Assembly: GCA_947174505.1 (NCBI GenBank)
Contig: CAMWJF010000005.1
Location: 1 to 64,000, forward strand
Source of the DNA: an uncultured Lachnospiraceae bacterium
GTDB lineage: Bacteria > Bacillota > Clostridia > Lachnospirales > Lachnospiraceae
Length of the DNA: 64,000 bases
Direction: 5' to 3'
The position numbers and the translations under genes were made by a program. The stretch's first letter is position 1; every line of letters begins with the position of its first letter. This document shows, in pieces, positions 57,270 to 64,000 of this stretch. The notes beneath the pieces are model-generated. The model had not been told where the DNA came from. It worked only from the letters and a program-made list of their open reading frames with translations, and made no database searches.

Positions 57270-57931
57270 TTTTGGGCGAGCGTATGGACACCTTTCTCGC
57301 TTCTCTTGACGCGGGCAACACCCCATTTCTGGATCAGATAGAACGTGAAGCTTTAAAAACCAATGTGCCGGTTATACGCACGCAGACGCAGGGACTGCTA
57401 CGGTTCCTGCTTGCGGTGCGAAGGCCCATGTCCATTTTGGAGGTGGGATGTGCCATTGGTTTTTCTGCGCTTCTGATGAGCGAGTATGCCCCGGAGGGGT
57501 GCAAAATTACCACCATAGAAAAATATGAGAAGCGAATCCCCGTGGCGAGGGAAAATTTCGCGCGGGCCGGCAAGGAAGACGTTATCACGCTTCTGGAAGG
57601 CGACGCGGCGAATATTCTGAAAGAACTTGCGGGACCTTATGACTTTATTTTTATGGACGCGGCAAAGGGGCAGTATATCCACTTTCTGCCGGAAATTCTG
57701 CGGCTCCTTGCGCCCGGCGGACTTCTGGTGTCCGACAACGTGCTGCAGGACGGCGATATTCTGGAATCCCGGTTTGCCGTGGAGAGAAGAAACCGTACGA
57801 TTCACAGCAGAATGCGGGAGTACCTTTACGAACTGACACATCATGAGGCGCTGCGGACGGTGGTGCTGCCTGTGGGGGATGGCGTAACGGTCAGCTGTGT
57901 GACAAAAAGTTCTAAAGACATCGAGCCATAG
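57266..57931 (+). CDS. trmR: O-methyltransferase (TrmR-like, tRNA 5-hydroxyuridine)
   Basis: 221 residues from GTG 57266, with GGAG 7 bases upstream, overlapping the previous stop by 4 bases. Class I SAM fold: ILEVGCAIGFSALLM, 'ITTIEKYEKRIPVARENF', DFIFMDAAKGQYIHFLP and GGLLVSDNVLQDG. Gene order with the U32 gene matches the Bacillus trmR-trhP set that makes 5-methoxyuridine in tRNA. The natural end seems to be near VSCVTK: the last eight residues and the stop codon are encoded by dispersed element B. Confidence 0.88.
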   Translation: MILGERMDTFLASLDAGNTPFLDQIEREALKTNVPVIRTQTQGLLRFLLAVRRPMSILEVGCAIGFSALLMSEYAPEGCKITTIEKYEKRIPVARENFARAGKEDVITLLEGDAANILKELAGPYDFIFMDAAKGQYIHFLPEILRLLAPGGLLVSDNVLQDGDILESRFAVERRNRTIHSRMREYLYELTHHEALRTVVLPVGDGVTVSCVTKSSKDIEP

Positions 57932-57992
57932 GACGCGGTGCCGGGAACTTCTAAATGTCACACTGGAGAATGCCGTACAACAGGTATTCTCC
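57897..57992 (+). repeat. structured dispersed element, family 1, copy B
   Basis: Overlaps the end of trmR. Stems: GTGTGACA/TGTCACAC (57897-57904, 57956-57963), AAGTTC/GAACTT, ATCGAG/CGCGGT around loop CCATAGGA, then GGAGAATGCC-8 nt-GGTATTCTCC (57965-57992). The trmR stop TAG lies in the conserved loop. Many stem bases differ from copy A yet pairing is kept. Confidence 0.8.
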
Positions 57993-58012
57993 GAAGGTGG
58001 AGGGATGATAGG

Positions 58013-59380
58013 ATGAAAAAACCTGAACTGCTGGTGCCCGCCGCCAGTCTGGAGGTATTAAAAACAGCTGTTATTTTTGGGGCGGACGCGGTATATATTG
58101 GCGGGGAAGCCTTCGGCCTGCGGGCAAAAGCGAAAAATTTTTCGGCACAGGAGATGGCGGAGGGCATTGCCTTTGCCCATGAGAGAGGCGTTAGGGTGTA
58201 TGTGACGGCCAATATTCTGGCGCACAATTATGATCTGGAAGGGGCGGAAGCGTATTTCCACGAGCTGAAGGGACTGCAGCCGGATGCGCTGATTATAGCG
58301 GATCCCGGCATGTTTGCGCTGGCGCGGGAAATCTGCCCGGAAATCGACGTCCACATTTCCACGCAGGCCAACAATACGAACTATATGACCTACCGTTTCT
58401 GGCATGGGCAGGGGGCGAAGCGGGTTGTTTCGGCAAGGGAGCTTTCCCTGAAGGAGATAAAGGAGATCAGGGAAAATATTCCGCAAGATATGGAGATCGA
58501 GAGCTTTGTGCACGGTGCGATGTGTATTTCTTACTCGGGACGGTGCCTGTTAAGCAATTATTTTACCGGGCGGGACGCGAACCACGGGGCATGCACCCAT
58601 CCCTGCCGGTGGAAGTACGCGCTGGTGGAGGAGACAAGGCCGGGAGAATATCTGCCCGTTTATGAGAACGACCGCGGTACCTTTATCTTTAATTCCAAGG
58701 ATCTGAATATGATTGAGCATATCCCAGAGCTGGTCGAAGCGGGGATTGACAGCTTTAAGATCGAGGGCAGGATGAAGACCGCGCTCTATGTGGCTACCGT
58801 GGCGCGTACCTACAGGCGGGCCATCGACGATTATTTTGTCTCTGAGGAGCAGTACCGCGCCAACATGGACTGGTACCGGGCGGAGATCGCCAAGTGCACC
58901 TACCGGAAATTTACTACGGGCTTTTATTTTGGTAAAGCCGATGAAAATACCCAGATTTATGACGAGAGCACTTATGTGAGCGAGTATGTTTATCTCGGCA
59001 CTGTGGGCGCGGTGGTGGAAGCCGGGGCAGCGCAGGCGGGCGGGGCAGCGGCGGACACGGCGACAGGCGGAACATCTGCTGCGGGCGGAGCAACGGCGGA
59101 CGCGGCGACAGATGGGGGATCGGCTGCAGCAGAGGACGTGGCCGTGGGCGGAAATAAGCGGGGACAGCTTTGCGCCCGCATCGAGCAGCGCAATAAATTC
59201 AGCGTGGGGGACCGGATCGAGATTATGAAGCCCTGCGGGGAGAACATTCCCGTGAAAGTGCTGGCCATGTATGACGGAGAGGGAAATCCCGTGGAGTCCT
59301 GTCCGCACCCGAAGCAGACGATCGACGTGAAGCTGTCGGAAACGCCCGAGGCGGGGGATATTCTGCGGGTGGAGAAATAG
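58013..59380 (+). CDS. U32 family peptidase-like protein (tRNA hydroxylation TrhP-like)
   Basis: 455 residues from ATG 58013, with GGAGG upstream; the frame is open from 57938. The U32 signature is complete: ESFVHGAMCISYSGRCLLSN with 'GACTHPCRWKY'. N-terminal 'PELLVPAASLEVLKTAVIFGADAVYIGGE' is typical. Bacterial relatives next to trmR (YrrN/YrrO, TrhP) make 5-hydroxyuridine in tRNA, so this is the likely role. Between the core and the C-terminal beta domain lies an Ala/Gly/Thr insertion of about 45 residues with a 15-residue tandem repeat. Confidence 0.88.
   Translation: MKKPELLVPAASLEVLKTAVIFGADAVYIGGEAFGLRAKAKNFSAQEMAEGIAFAHERGVRVYVTANILAHNYDLEGAEAYFHELKGLQPDALIIADPGMFALAREICPEIDVHISTQANNTNYMTYRFWHGQGAKRVVSARELSLKEIKEIRENIPQDMEIESFVHGAMCISYSGRCLLSNYFTGRDANHGACTHPCRWKYALVEETRPGEYLPVYENDRGTFIFNSKDLNMIEHIPELVEAGIDSFKIEGRMKTALYVATVARTYRRAIDDYFVSEEQYRANMDWYRAEIAKCTYRKFTTGFYFGKADENTQIYDESTYVSEYVYLGTVGAVVEAGAAQAGGAAADTATGGTSAAGGATADAATDGGSAAAEDVAVGGNKRGQLCARIEQRNKFSVGDRIEIMKPCGENIPVKVLAMYDGEGNPVESCPHPKQTIDVKLSETPEAGDILRVEK
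59036..59125 (+). repeat. 45-bp tandem repeat in the U32 gene (2 copies)
   Basis: Two imperfect 45-base units starting at 59036 and 59081 (GCGGGCGG-GCA-CGGCGGAC pattern) encode AGGAAADTATGGTSA and AGGATADAATDGGSA. In-frame low-complexity insertion between domains. Confidence 0.8.
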
Positions 59381-59439
59381 ATACGAATTTTCGGTGTAAA
59401 AAATGTAATGATATCACGAATTTTCATTGTAATTTTTGT

Positions 59440-59770
59440 ATGTCCGTGCAAGACAGGTTGGAAAAACCTGGCTGATGAAAGAATTTGGCAGTCGGGCTTA
59501 TGAGGATGTCGTTTACATTAACTTTGACGCCAATGTTGGAATGGCGGAGTTGTTTGCCGCCGATTTGAATGTTGACCGTCTGCTGATGGGGATAGAGCTG
59601 TATGCCGGAAGAAAGATCGATGCGGAAAGCACGGGCTGCACCAGCGCATATTACTGGAGGGGGTGCGTGGAGCTATTATCTGCCGCCCCTGCATTTTTAT
59701 CTGGGAGAGCAGGAGGAGGGGGCTGGGCCGCACGACATGGGCGGGGGAACGGCTTTATATGAGGTTTATC
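59440..59770 (+). pseudogene. remnant of an AAA ATPase gene (DUF4143-associated type)
   Basis: A frame from about 59440 encodes RQVGKTWLMKEFGSRAYEDV and continues with VVYINFDANVGMAELFAADL and 'DRLLMGIELYAGRKID', the Walker A region of the ATP-binding proteins that carry DUF4143. The first residues are missing, the frame decays after about residue 65, and no Walker B or C-terminal domain is found. Upstream, two copies of ACGAATTTTC (59385-59425) flank the break. It lies in the 560-base gap between U32 and glnN and is most likely a decayed gene. Confidence 0.65.
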
Positions 59771-59820
59771 CAGGGGCTGTTAAAAAGTTTACAAAAAAAT
59801 TCGCAATTTCTGCTTGCATT

Positions 59821-59848
59821 TTGAGAAAAAGTAGGGTATTCTTATAAA
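59821..59848 (+). promoter_or_regulatory. glnN promoter
   Basis: TTGAGA (59821-59826), 16-base spacer, TATAAA (59843-59848); TTGCAT at 59814 is an alternative -35. Confidence 0.55.
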
Positions 59849-59878
59849 CGTAAATTGTATACAGGTATTCAGAACGAT

Positions 59879-59918
59879 GGCGTTCCAAAAAAGGAGTTTT
59901 TTTGGAACGCATTTTTTT
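59879..59918 (+). terminator. terminator-like hairpin in the glnN leader
   Basis: GCGTTCC-AAAAAA (59880-59892) pairs with TTTTTTT-GGAACGC (59897-59910) around GGAG, followed by ATTTTTTT. It lies between the promoter and the glnN start, as expected for an attenuator. Confidence 0.7.
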
Positions 59919-59941
59919 GAAGCCGGGTGAGGAGGATGATT

Positions 59942-62053
59942 ATGAGAGAAGTATTCAATGTGGAAGAAATATTTGCGAAAAATGTGTTCACCCTCGGCAA
60001 GATGCAGGAGCGTCTGACGAGAAATGCTTACAAGGAAGTAGTCAAGGTTATGAATGAGGGCGGAGAGTTGTCAATGAGCACCGCGAATATCGTTGCCAAG
60101 GCAATGAAGGACTGGGCGGTAGAGAACGGCGCGACACATTATACACACTGGTTCCAGCCGCTTACCGGCATCACCGCGGAGAAGCATGACGCTTTCGTAT
60201 CCCATCCCGATGAGTTGGGCAAGATGCTGACGGAGTTTTCCGGTAAGGAGCTGATTAAGGGCGAGCCGGACGCGTCCTCCTTCCCTTCGGGAGGACTACG
60301 GGCGACCTTCGAGGCAAGAGGCTATACCGCATGGGATATTACATCCCCTGCGTTTTTGAAAGAATCCGGCTGCGGCACGGTTCTCTGTATACCGACCGCA
60401 TTCTGCTCCTACACGGGTGAGGCGCTGGATAAGAAGACGCCGCTCCTTCGTTCCATGGAGGCGCTGAGCGAGCAGGCGCTGCGGATCGTGCGGCTGTTTG
60501 GTAATACGGAGGCAACCAAGGTGACTGCCTCTGTCGGCCCCGAGCAGGAATATTTTCTGGTGGATAAAGATTTGTATATGAAGAGGACGGATCTGATGTT
60601 TGCGGGCCGCACCCTTTTCGGCGCACCGGCGCCTAAGGGTCAGGAGATGGAGGATCACTACTTTGGCGTGATCAGGGAGCGCGTGGGCACGTACATGAAG
60701 GATCTCAACGAGGAGCTGTGGAAGCTTGGCGTGACGGCCAAGACCCAGCACAACGAGGTGGCTCCCGCCCAGCATGAGCTTGCGCCGATTTACGAGACGG
60801 CCAATATCGCGGTTGACCACAACCAGATCGTTATGGAGACCATGAAGCGGGTGGCTGTTAAACATAACATGCGTTGTTTATTGCATGAAAAACCGTATGC
60901 GGGCGTAAACGGTTCCGGCAAGCATGACAACTGGTCGATCACCACGGACAACGGTGTGAATCTGCTAGACCCCGGCGAGACACCCAATGAGAATGTGCAG
61001 TTCCTGCTGGTGCTGGCCTGCGTTATGAGAGCGGTGGATGTGCATGCGGATCTGCTGCGCCAGTCTGCCTCGGATGTGGGCAACGATCACAGACTGGGTG
61101 CGAACGAGGCGCCCCCGGCGATCATTTCCATTTTCCTCGGCGAGCAGCTTGAGGATGTGGTGACACAGTTGATTGAGACGGGTGAGGCAACTACCGTTAA
61201 GGAGGGCGGAAAGCTCCTCACGGGCGTGAGCACCCTGCCCGATTTCCAGAAGGATGCGACGGACAGAAACAGAACATCGCCCTTTGCTTTCACGGGTAAC
61301 AAATTTGAGTTCCGTATGGTGGGGAGCGCGGATTCCATCGCAAGCCCGAACACCACACTGAACGCCATCGTGGCGGAGGCCTTCTGCGAGGCGGCTGACA
61401 TTCTGGAGAAAGCGGAGAACAAGGAGCTGGCGATCCACGATCTGATTAAGAAATATATGACCGAGCACCAGAGAATCATCTTCAACGGCAACGGCTACTC
61501 CGACGAGTGGGTGGCGGAGGCTGCAAGGCGCGGCCTGCCAAACATTAAGTCCATGATTGAGGCTGCGGGCACGCTGACTACCGACAAGGCGGTGAAACTG
61601 TTTGAGAAGTTTGGCATCTTTACGAAAGTGGAACTGGAGTCCCGCGAGGAGATTATTTACGAGACATACGCGAAATCCATCAATATAGAAGCACTCACCA
61701 TGATTGACATGGCGGGCAAGCAGATTATTCCCGCAGTCATCCGCTACACGAAGACCCTTGCGGACACTGTGAATGCGGTGAAGATGGCGGGCGCGGATGC
61801 GACTACGCAGGACGAACTTCTGCAGATCGTCGGCGAAAAGCTGACGGCTATGCAGACGGCTCTTGAGAAACTGAAAAAGACGGAGAAAGAGGCTTCTGCG
61901 ATGGAGGACGCGAAGGCACAGGCGTTCTTTTATAAGGACACGGTCAGGGCGGCCATGGATGAGCTGCGCGCCCCGGCGGATGAGCTGGAAATGATCGTGG
62001 ATAAGGAATATTGGCCCATTCCGACCTACGGGGAGCTGATGTTTGAGATTTAA
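59942..62053 (+). CDS. glnN: glutamine synthetase type III
   Basis: 703 residues from ATG 59942 with GAGGAGG upstream. GSIII-specific N-terminal domain ('[21 protein letters not shown]'), then the catalytic core: '[19 protein letters not shown]', '[18 protein letters not shown]', '[22 protein letters not shown]' and '[19 protein letters not shown]'; a helical C-terminal tail. Makes glutamine from glutamate, ammonium and ATP; forms dodecamers in studied cases. The leader contains a terminator-like hairpin, suggesting attenuation. Functionally linked to the Amt-PII gene at 3.6 kb. Confidence 0.97.
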   Translation: MREVFNVEEIFAKNVFTLGKMQERLTRNAYKEVVKVMNEGGELSMSTANIVAKAMKDWAVENGATHYTHWFQPLTGITAEKHDAFVSHPDELGKMLTEFSGKELIKGEPDASSFPSGGLRATFEARGYTAWDITSPAFLKESGCGTVLCIPTAFCSYTGEALDKKTPLLRSMEALSEQALRIVRLFGNTEATKVTASVGPEQEYFLVDKDLYMKRTDLMFAGRTLFGAPAPKGQEMEDHYFGVIRERVGTYMKDLNEELWKLGVTAKTQHNEVAPAQHELAPIYETANIAVDHNQIVMETMKRVAVKHNMRCLLHEKPYAGVNGSGKHDNWSITTDNGVNLLDPGETPNENVQFLLVLACVMRAVDVHADLLRQSASDVGNDHRLGANEAPPAIISIFLGEQLEDVVTQLIETGEATTVKEGGKLLTGVSTLPDFQKDATDRNRTSPFAFTGNKFEFRMVGSADSIASPNTTLNAIVAEAFCEAADILEKAENKELAIHDLIKKYMTEHQRIIFNGNGYSDEWVAEAARRGLPNIKSMIEAAGTLTTDKAVKLFEKFGIFTKVELESREEIIYETYAKSINIEALTMIDMAGKQIIPAVIRYTKTLADTVNAVKMAGADATTQDELLQIVGEKLTAMQTALEKLKKTEKEASAMEDAKAQAFFYKDTVRAAMDELRAPADELEMIVDKEYWPIPTYGELMFEI

Positions 62054-62085
62054 TAAAAAATTTTTAAAATTTTTTTAAAAAAAGT

Positions 62086-62117
62086 GGAAAAAGGGCTTGC
62101 CAAACGGCCCTTTTTCC
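62086..62117 (+). terminator. terminator after glnN
   Basis: GGAAAAAGGGC (62086-62096) pairs perfectly with GCCCTTTTTCC (62107-62117). The T-run is inside the 3' arm; the hairpin also overlaps the tRNA promoter. Confidence 0.7.
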
Positions 62118-62125
62118 GCTATAAT
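62097..62125 (+). promoter_or_regulatory. tRNA-Gln promoter
   Basis: TTGCCA (62097-62102), 17-base spacer, TATAAT (62120-62125), 13 bases before the tRNA. The -35 box is the loop of the glnN terminator. Confidence 0.75.
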
Positions 62126-62138
62126 CGTTAATTGTTGA

Positions 62139-62210
62139 TGGGCTATCGCCAAACGGTAAGGCAACGGACTCTGACTCCGTCATTTCAAGGTTCGAATCCT
62201 TGTAGCCCAG
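62139..62210 (+). tRNA. tRNA-Gln(CUG)
   Basis: 72 bases, full cloverleaf: acceptor TGGGCTA/TAGCCCA with the U1-A72 pair typical of tRNA-Gln, anticodon stem ACGGA/TCCGT with loop CTCTGAC giving anticodon CTG, T arm with GGTTCGAATCC, discriminator G. CCA is not encoded. Directly downstream of the glutamine synthetase gene. Confidence 0.97.
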
Positions 62211-62216
62211 CTAATA

Positions 62217-62252
62217 AAACCCTGATGAAAGCGTTTCATCGGGGTTTCTTTG
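62217..62252 (+). terminator. tRNA-Gln terminator
   Basis: AAACCCTGATGAAA (62217-62230) pairs with TTTCATCGGGGTTT (62234-62247) around GCG, one G-T pair, followed by CTTTG. Confidence 0.85.
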
Positions 62253-62279
62253 ACTTTATCGTATTTGTGCAGAGGGAAA

Positions 62280-63002
62280 ATGATAAAGATTGCTATTATC
62301 GAGGACGAACAAATTCATACGCAGCTTCTGGCAGATTATTTGCGGACATGGGGAGCGGCGCATGGACAGGAAGTTTCAATACAGGAATTTCCCAGTGCGG
62401 AAAGCTTCCTGTTTGTCTGGGAGGAAACGAATGATTTTGATATTCTCTTTGTAGATATTCAGATGCGGGAAATGAACGGGGTCGAGATGGCAAGGAAAGT
62501 CAGGGAGAGGGACAGGGAAACGGCTATCGTATTTACGACAGGCGTCACGGACTATATAGGAACCGGCTACGATGTGGAGGCGCTCCATTATCTGCTGAAA
62601 CCGATCAGGATGGAAAAGATCGGGCAATGTATGGATAAAGTGATGCGGAGCAGACGCAGGGAGGCGTATGTGATTGTGCATGGGAAGGAGGAAACCGTCA
62701 GAGTTTCCGTCGGGAGCATTTCCTATGTTGAGGCGAGGGGGCATGGCTGTGTTATGGAAACATACACAAGGGCGGATGACTGCAGGCAGACAGAAATTAC
62801 AGAGAGCATTTCTGAGATGGAACAGCGGTTGCAGACATACGGCTTTATCAGATGCCACCGCTCTTATTTGTGCCGCATTGAAGGTATCTGCCGGATTGGA
62901 AGAACGGATATTACACTTGACAGCGGGAGTGTGATTCCGGTCAGCAGGCGGATGTACGCAGATATAAACCGTGCGTTTATTGCACATTTCCGCAGGGGTT
63001 AA
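62280..63002 (+). CDS. LytTR family response regulator (AgrA/LytR type)
   Basis: 240 residues from ATG 62280 with AGAGGGA upstream. Receiver domain with phospho-acceptor Asp59 (ILFVDIQM), acidic pair Glu8-Asp9 and Lys in 'LLKPIRME'. The C-terminal LytTR DNA-binding domain ('[17 protein letters not shown]', '[17 protein letters not shown]', '[15 protein letters not shown]') is complete. Paired with the GHKL kinase that follows. Such systems in Clostridia respond to peptides or envelope signals; no peptide gene is visible here. Confidence 0.94.
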   Translation: MIKIAIIEDEQIHTQLLADYLRTWGAAHGQEVSIQEFPSAESFLFVWEETNDFDILFVDIQMREMNGVEMARKVRERDRETAIVFTTGVTDYIGTGYDVEALHYLLKPIRMEKIGQCMDKVMRSRRREAYVIVHGKEETVRVSVGSISYVEARGHGCVMETYTRADDCRQTEITESISEMEQRLQTYGFIRCHRSYLCRIEGICRIGRTDITLDSGSVIPVSRRMYADINRAFIAHFRRG

Positions 63003-63043
63003 AGCGGATTGCGTGCAAACGTTTTGGAATGGAGATGAATGGG

Positions 63044-63787
63044 ATGCAGGAAATGCCTGTGATATGGATATTGATTGCCGCAGCGATATGCTTACTTGCG
63101 GCGCTTGTGGTTTTTCTCCGCTATGCGGTCGGTTTTCTTGTGGACAGGCGCACACTGCGCTACCAGAGCGACCTGCTGCAAAAACACTGTGAGGAAGTGC
63201 AGAATATGTACCGTCAGACGAGAGGGTGGCGGCATGACTATCACAACCATATACAGACCATGAAAGCGCATCTTGCAATGGGTAATCTGGAAGAATTGGA
63301 AGCTTATCTGAATGAACTGGATAAGGATCTGACTACGGTGGATACGGTTATAAAGACGGGAAATGTAATGGTAGACGCCATCCTTAACAGTAAGATTTCC
63401 GTGGCTGCGTCCAAAGGAATTACGGTAGAAGCAAAGGCAGTGGTACCGAAGGAGCTGGACACTTCCCTGTCAGAGGTGGATATCTGTCTGATTGTCGGGA
63501 ATCTGATGGATAATGCCATAGAGGCATGTATGAAGATACGGCAGGAGGGACAGCGCTTTATCCGCGTCTATATGGATATTTTGAAGGGGCAGCTCTATAT
63601 TTATATGATAAACGCGGTCGGTGAAAACCCGAAAAAGGCAGGCGGCGTTTATATATCTGCCAAGAATACAGGCAGTCACGGGTTTGGCCTTATGCGCGTT
63701 GACAAGGTGGTAGACAAGTACCACGGCTATTTGGAAAGACAGCATGAGGAGGGGGTGTTTGCCACAGAGATTATGCTGCCTTTGTGA
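63044..63787 (+). CDS. GHKL sensor histidine kinase, single N-terminal membrane helix
   Basis: 247 residues from ATG 63044 (GGAG 9 bases upstream; ATG 63029 and 63035 are in frame). One membrane helix (6-30), then a coiled coil and the phospho-acceptor His64 in RGWRHDYHNHIQ, and a GHKL ATPase domain with NLMDNAIEAC (N box) and 'GSHGFGLMRVDKVVDKYHG' (G box). It lacks the six-helix sensor part of AgrC, so it may sense through a partner or in the cytoplasm. Downstream of its response regulator. Confidence 0.9.
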   Translation: MQEMPVIWILIAAAICLLAALVVFLRYAVGFLVDRRTLRYQSDLLQKHCEEVQNMYRQTRGWRHDYHNHIQTMKAHLAMGNLEELEAYLNELDKDLTTVDTVIKTGNVMVDAILNSKISVAASKGITVEAKAVVPKELDTSLSEVDICLIVGNLMDNAIEACMKIRQEGQRFIRVYMDILKGQLYIYMINAVGENPKKAGGVYISAKNTGSHGFGLMRVDKVVDKYHGYLERQHEEGVFATEIMLPL

Positions 63788-63804
63788 TTTTAATGATACC
63801 ATTC

Positions 63805-63838
63805 GTGCACGAGTATGACCGCTCGTGCACATTTTTTT
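63805..63838 (+). terminator. terminator after the histidine kinase
   Basis: GTGCACGAG (63805-63813) pairs with CTCGTGCAC (63822-63830), followed by ATTTTTTT. Confidence 0.9.
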
Positions 63839-63879
63839 ACAGGGAAGCCGGCTGTGTTATGGTACTGACAGACCATACG

Positions 63880-63937
63880 ATAAGGCGTCGGTTCCGGACA
63901 GTCTGCAGCGCATGGAACAGATGAAGGCATGCCTTAT
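63880..63937 (+). promoter_or_regulatory. possible structured leader of the last gene
   Basis: ATAAGGC (63880-63886) pairs with GCCTTAT (63931-63937); inside, GTTCC (63891-63895) pairs with GGAAC (63913-63917). It lies in the gap between the kinase terminator and the gene starting at 63974; no clear promoter hexamers were found. Confidence 0.3.
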
Positions 63938-63973
63938 CCTATTAGGAAAAAATGTCGGACATGGGGAGGAAGA

Positions 63974-64000
63974 ATGGAATCACAGGACAGGAGACAGGAA
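63974..64000 (+). CDS. start of a gene cut by the window edge
   Basis: ATG 63974 follows GGGGAGGAAG with good spacing; only nine codons (MESQDRRQE) are present. The product cannot be identified. The strong ribosome site and an open frame to the edge support a real start. Confidence 0.55.

Noticed and set aside
62225-62240. TGAAAGCGTTTCA resembling a CcpA cre site
   Set aside because: It is the apex of the tRNA-Gln terminator stem, which fully explains the palindrome, and it is one base short of the usual cre spacing.

Overview
The window looks like a chromosomal segment of a gut Clostridia species of the family Lachnospiraceae. The evidence is moderately high GC, strong Shine-Dalgarno sequences with frequent TTG/GTG starts, a CIRCE-controlled hrcA-grpE-dnaK-dnaJ operon, type III glutamine synthetase, ireB-ruvX-DUF1292 synteny, VanZ, DUF6465 and DUF4474 proteins, and large secreted Ig-like proteins. 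No phage, IS element, CRISPR array or rRNA is visible. The species cannot be named from the sequence.

Layout. 1-3.5 kb: end of an alpha/beta hydrolase, cyclophilin (-), GNAT, DMT transporter and two very small genes. 3.5-5.4 kb: an ammonium channel fused to a PII domain behind a structured leader. 5.5-13.5 kb: AraC regulator, sugar ABC transporter (binding protein plus two permeases, no ATPase) and GH2 beta-galactosidase. 13.7-25.1 kb: pyruvate kinase, two minus-strand genes, an AEC transporter, glycerol kinase, GH36 alpha-galactosidase, aminotransferase, patatin-like hydrolase and UppP. 25.2-31.1 kb: DUF6465 protein and the class I heat-shock operon. 31.3-42.5 kb: a secreted-protein island with a prodomain-like lipoprotein, a subtilase with Ig-like repeats, and a 2163-residue transglutaminase/thioredoxin/CAP/Ig-like protein. 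42.7-51.5 kb: DUF3048 lipoprotein, XpaC, TelA, PrmA, VanZ, RsmE, cysteine desulfurase and ThiI. 51.6-59.4 kb: an HPr-like protein without the catalytic histidine (-), MtaB, then IreB, RuvX, DUF1292, RNase J, YlbF, an MltG-like stub, TrmR and U32. 59.4-64 kb: an ATPase remnant, glutamine synthetase III, tRNA-Gln(CUG), a LytTR/GHKL two-component pair and the first codons of another gene.

Functional themes: import and hydrolysis of galactosides feeding glycolysis; nitrogen assimilation (Amt-PII and GlnN, both behind promoter-proximal terminator-like leaders); protein quality control; tRNA and rRNA modification (MtaB, ThiI, TrmR, U32, RsmE); and cell-envelope or secreted proteins.

The least explained signals are non-coding. 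A two-hairpin element of about 95 bp occurs twice (after grpE and after trmR) with paired base changes that keep its stems and an invariant CCATAGGA loop. A second repeat family starts within a few bases of the stop codons of glpK and rsmE. A row of four hairpins precedes the MltG-like gene. In the second copy of the first element, the repeat supplies the stop codon and last residues of the methyltransferase. The protein-level curiosities are the subtilase beside a stand-alone relative of its own prodomain, the composite 2163-residue surface protein, the Amt-PII fusion and the Crh-like HPr.
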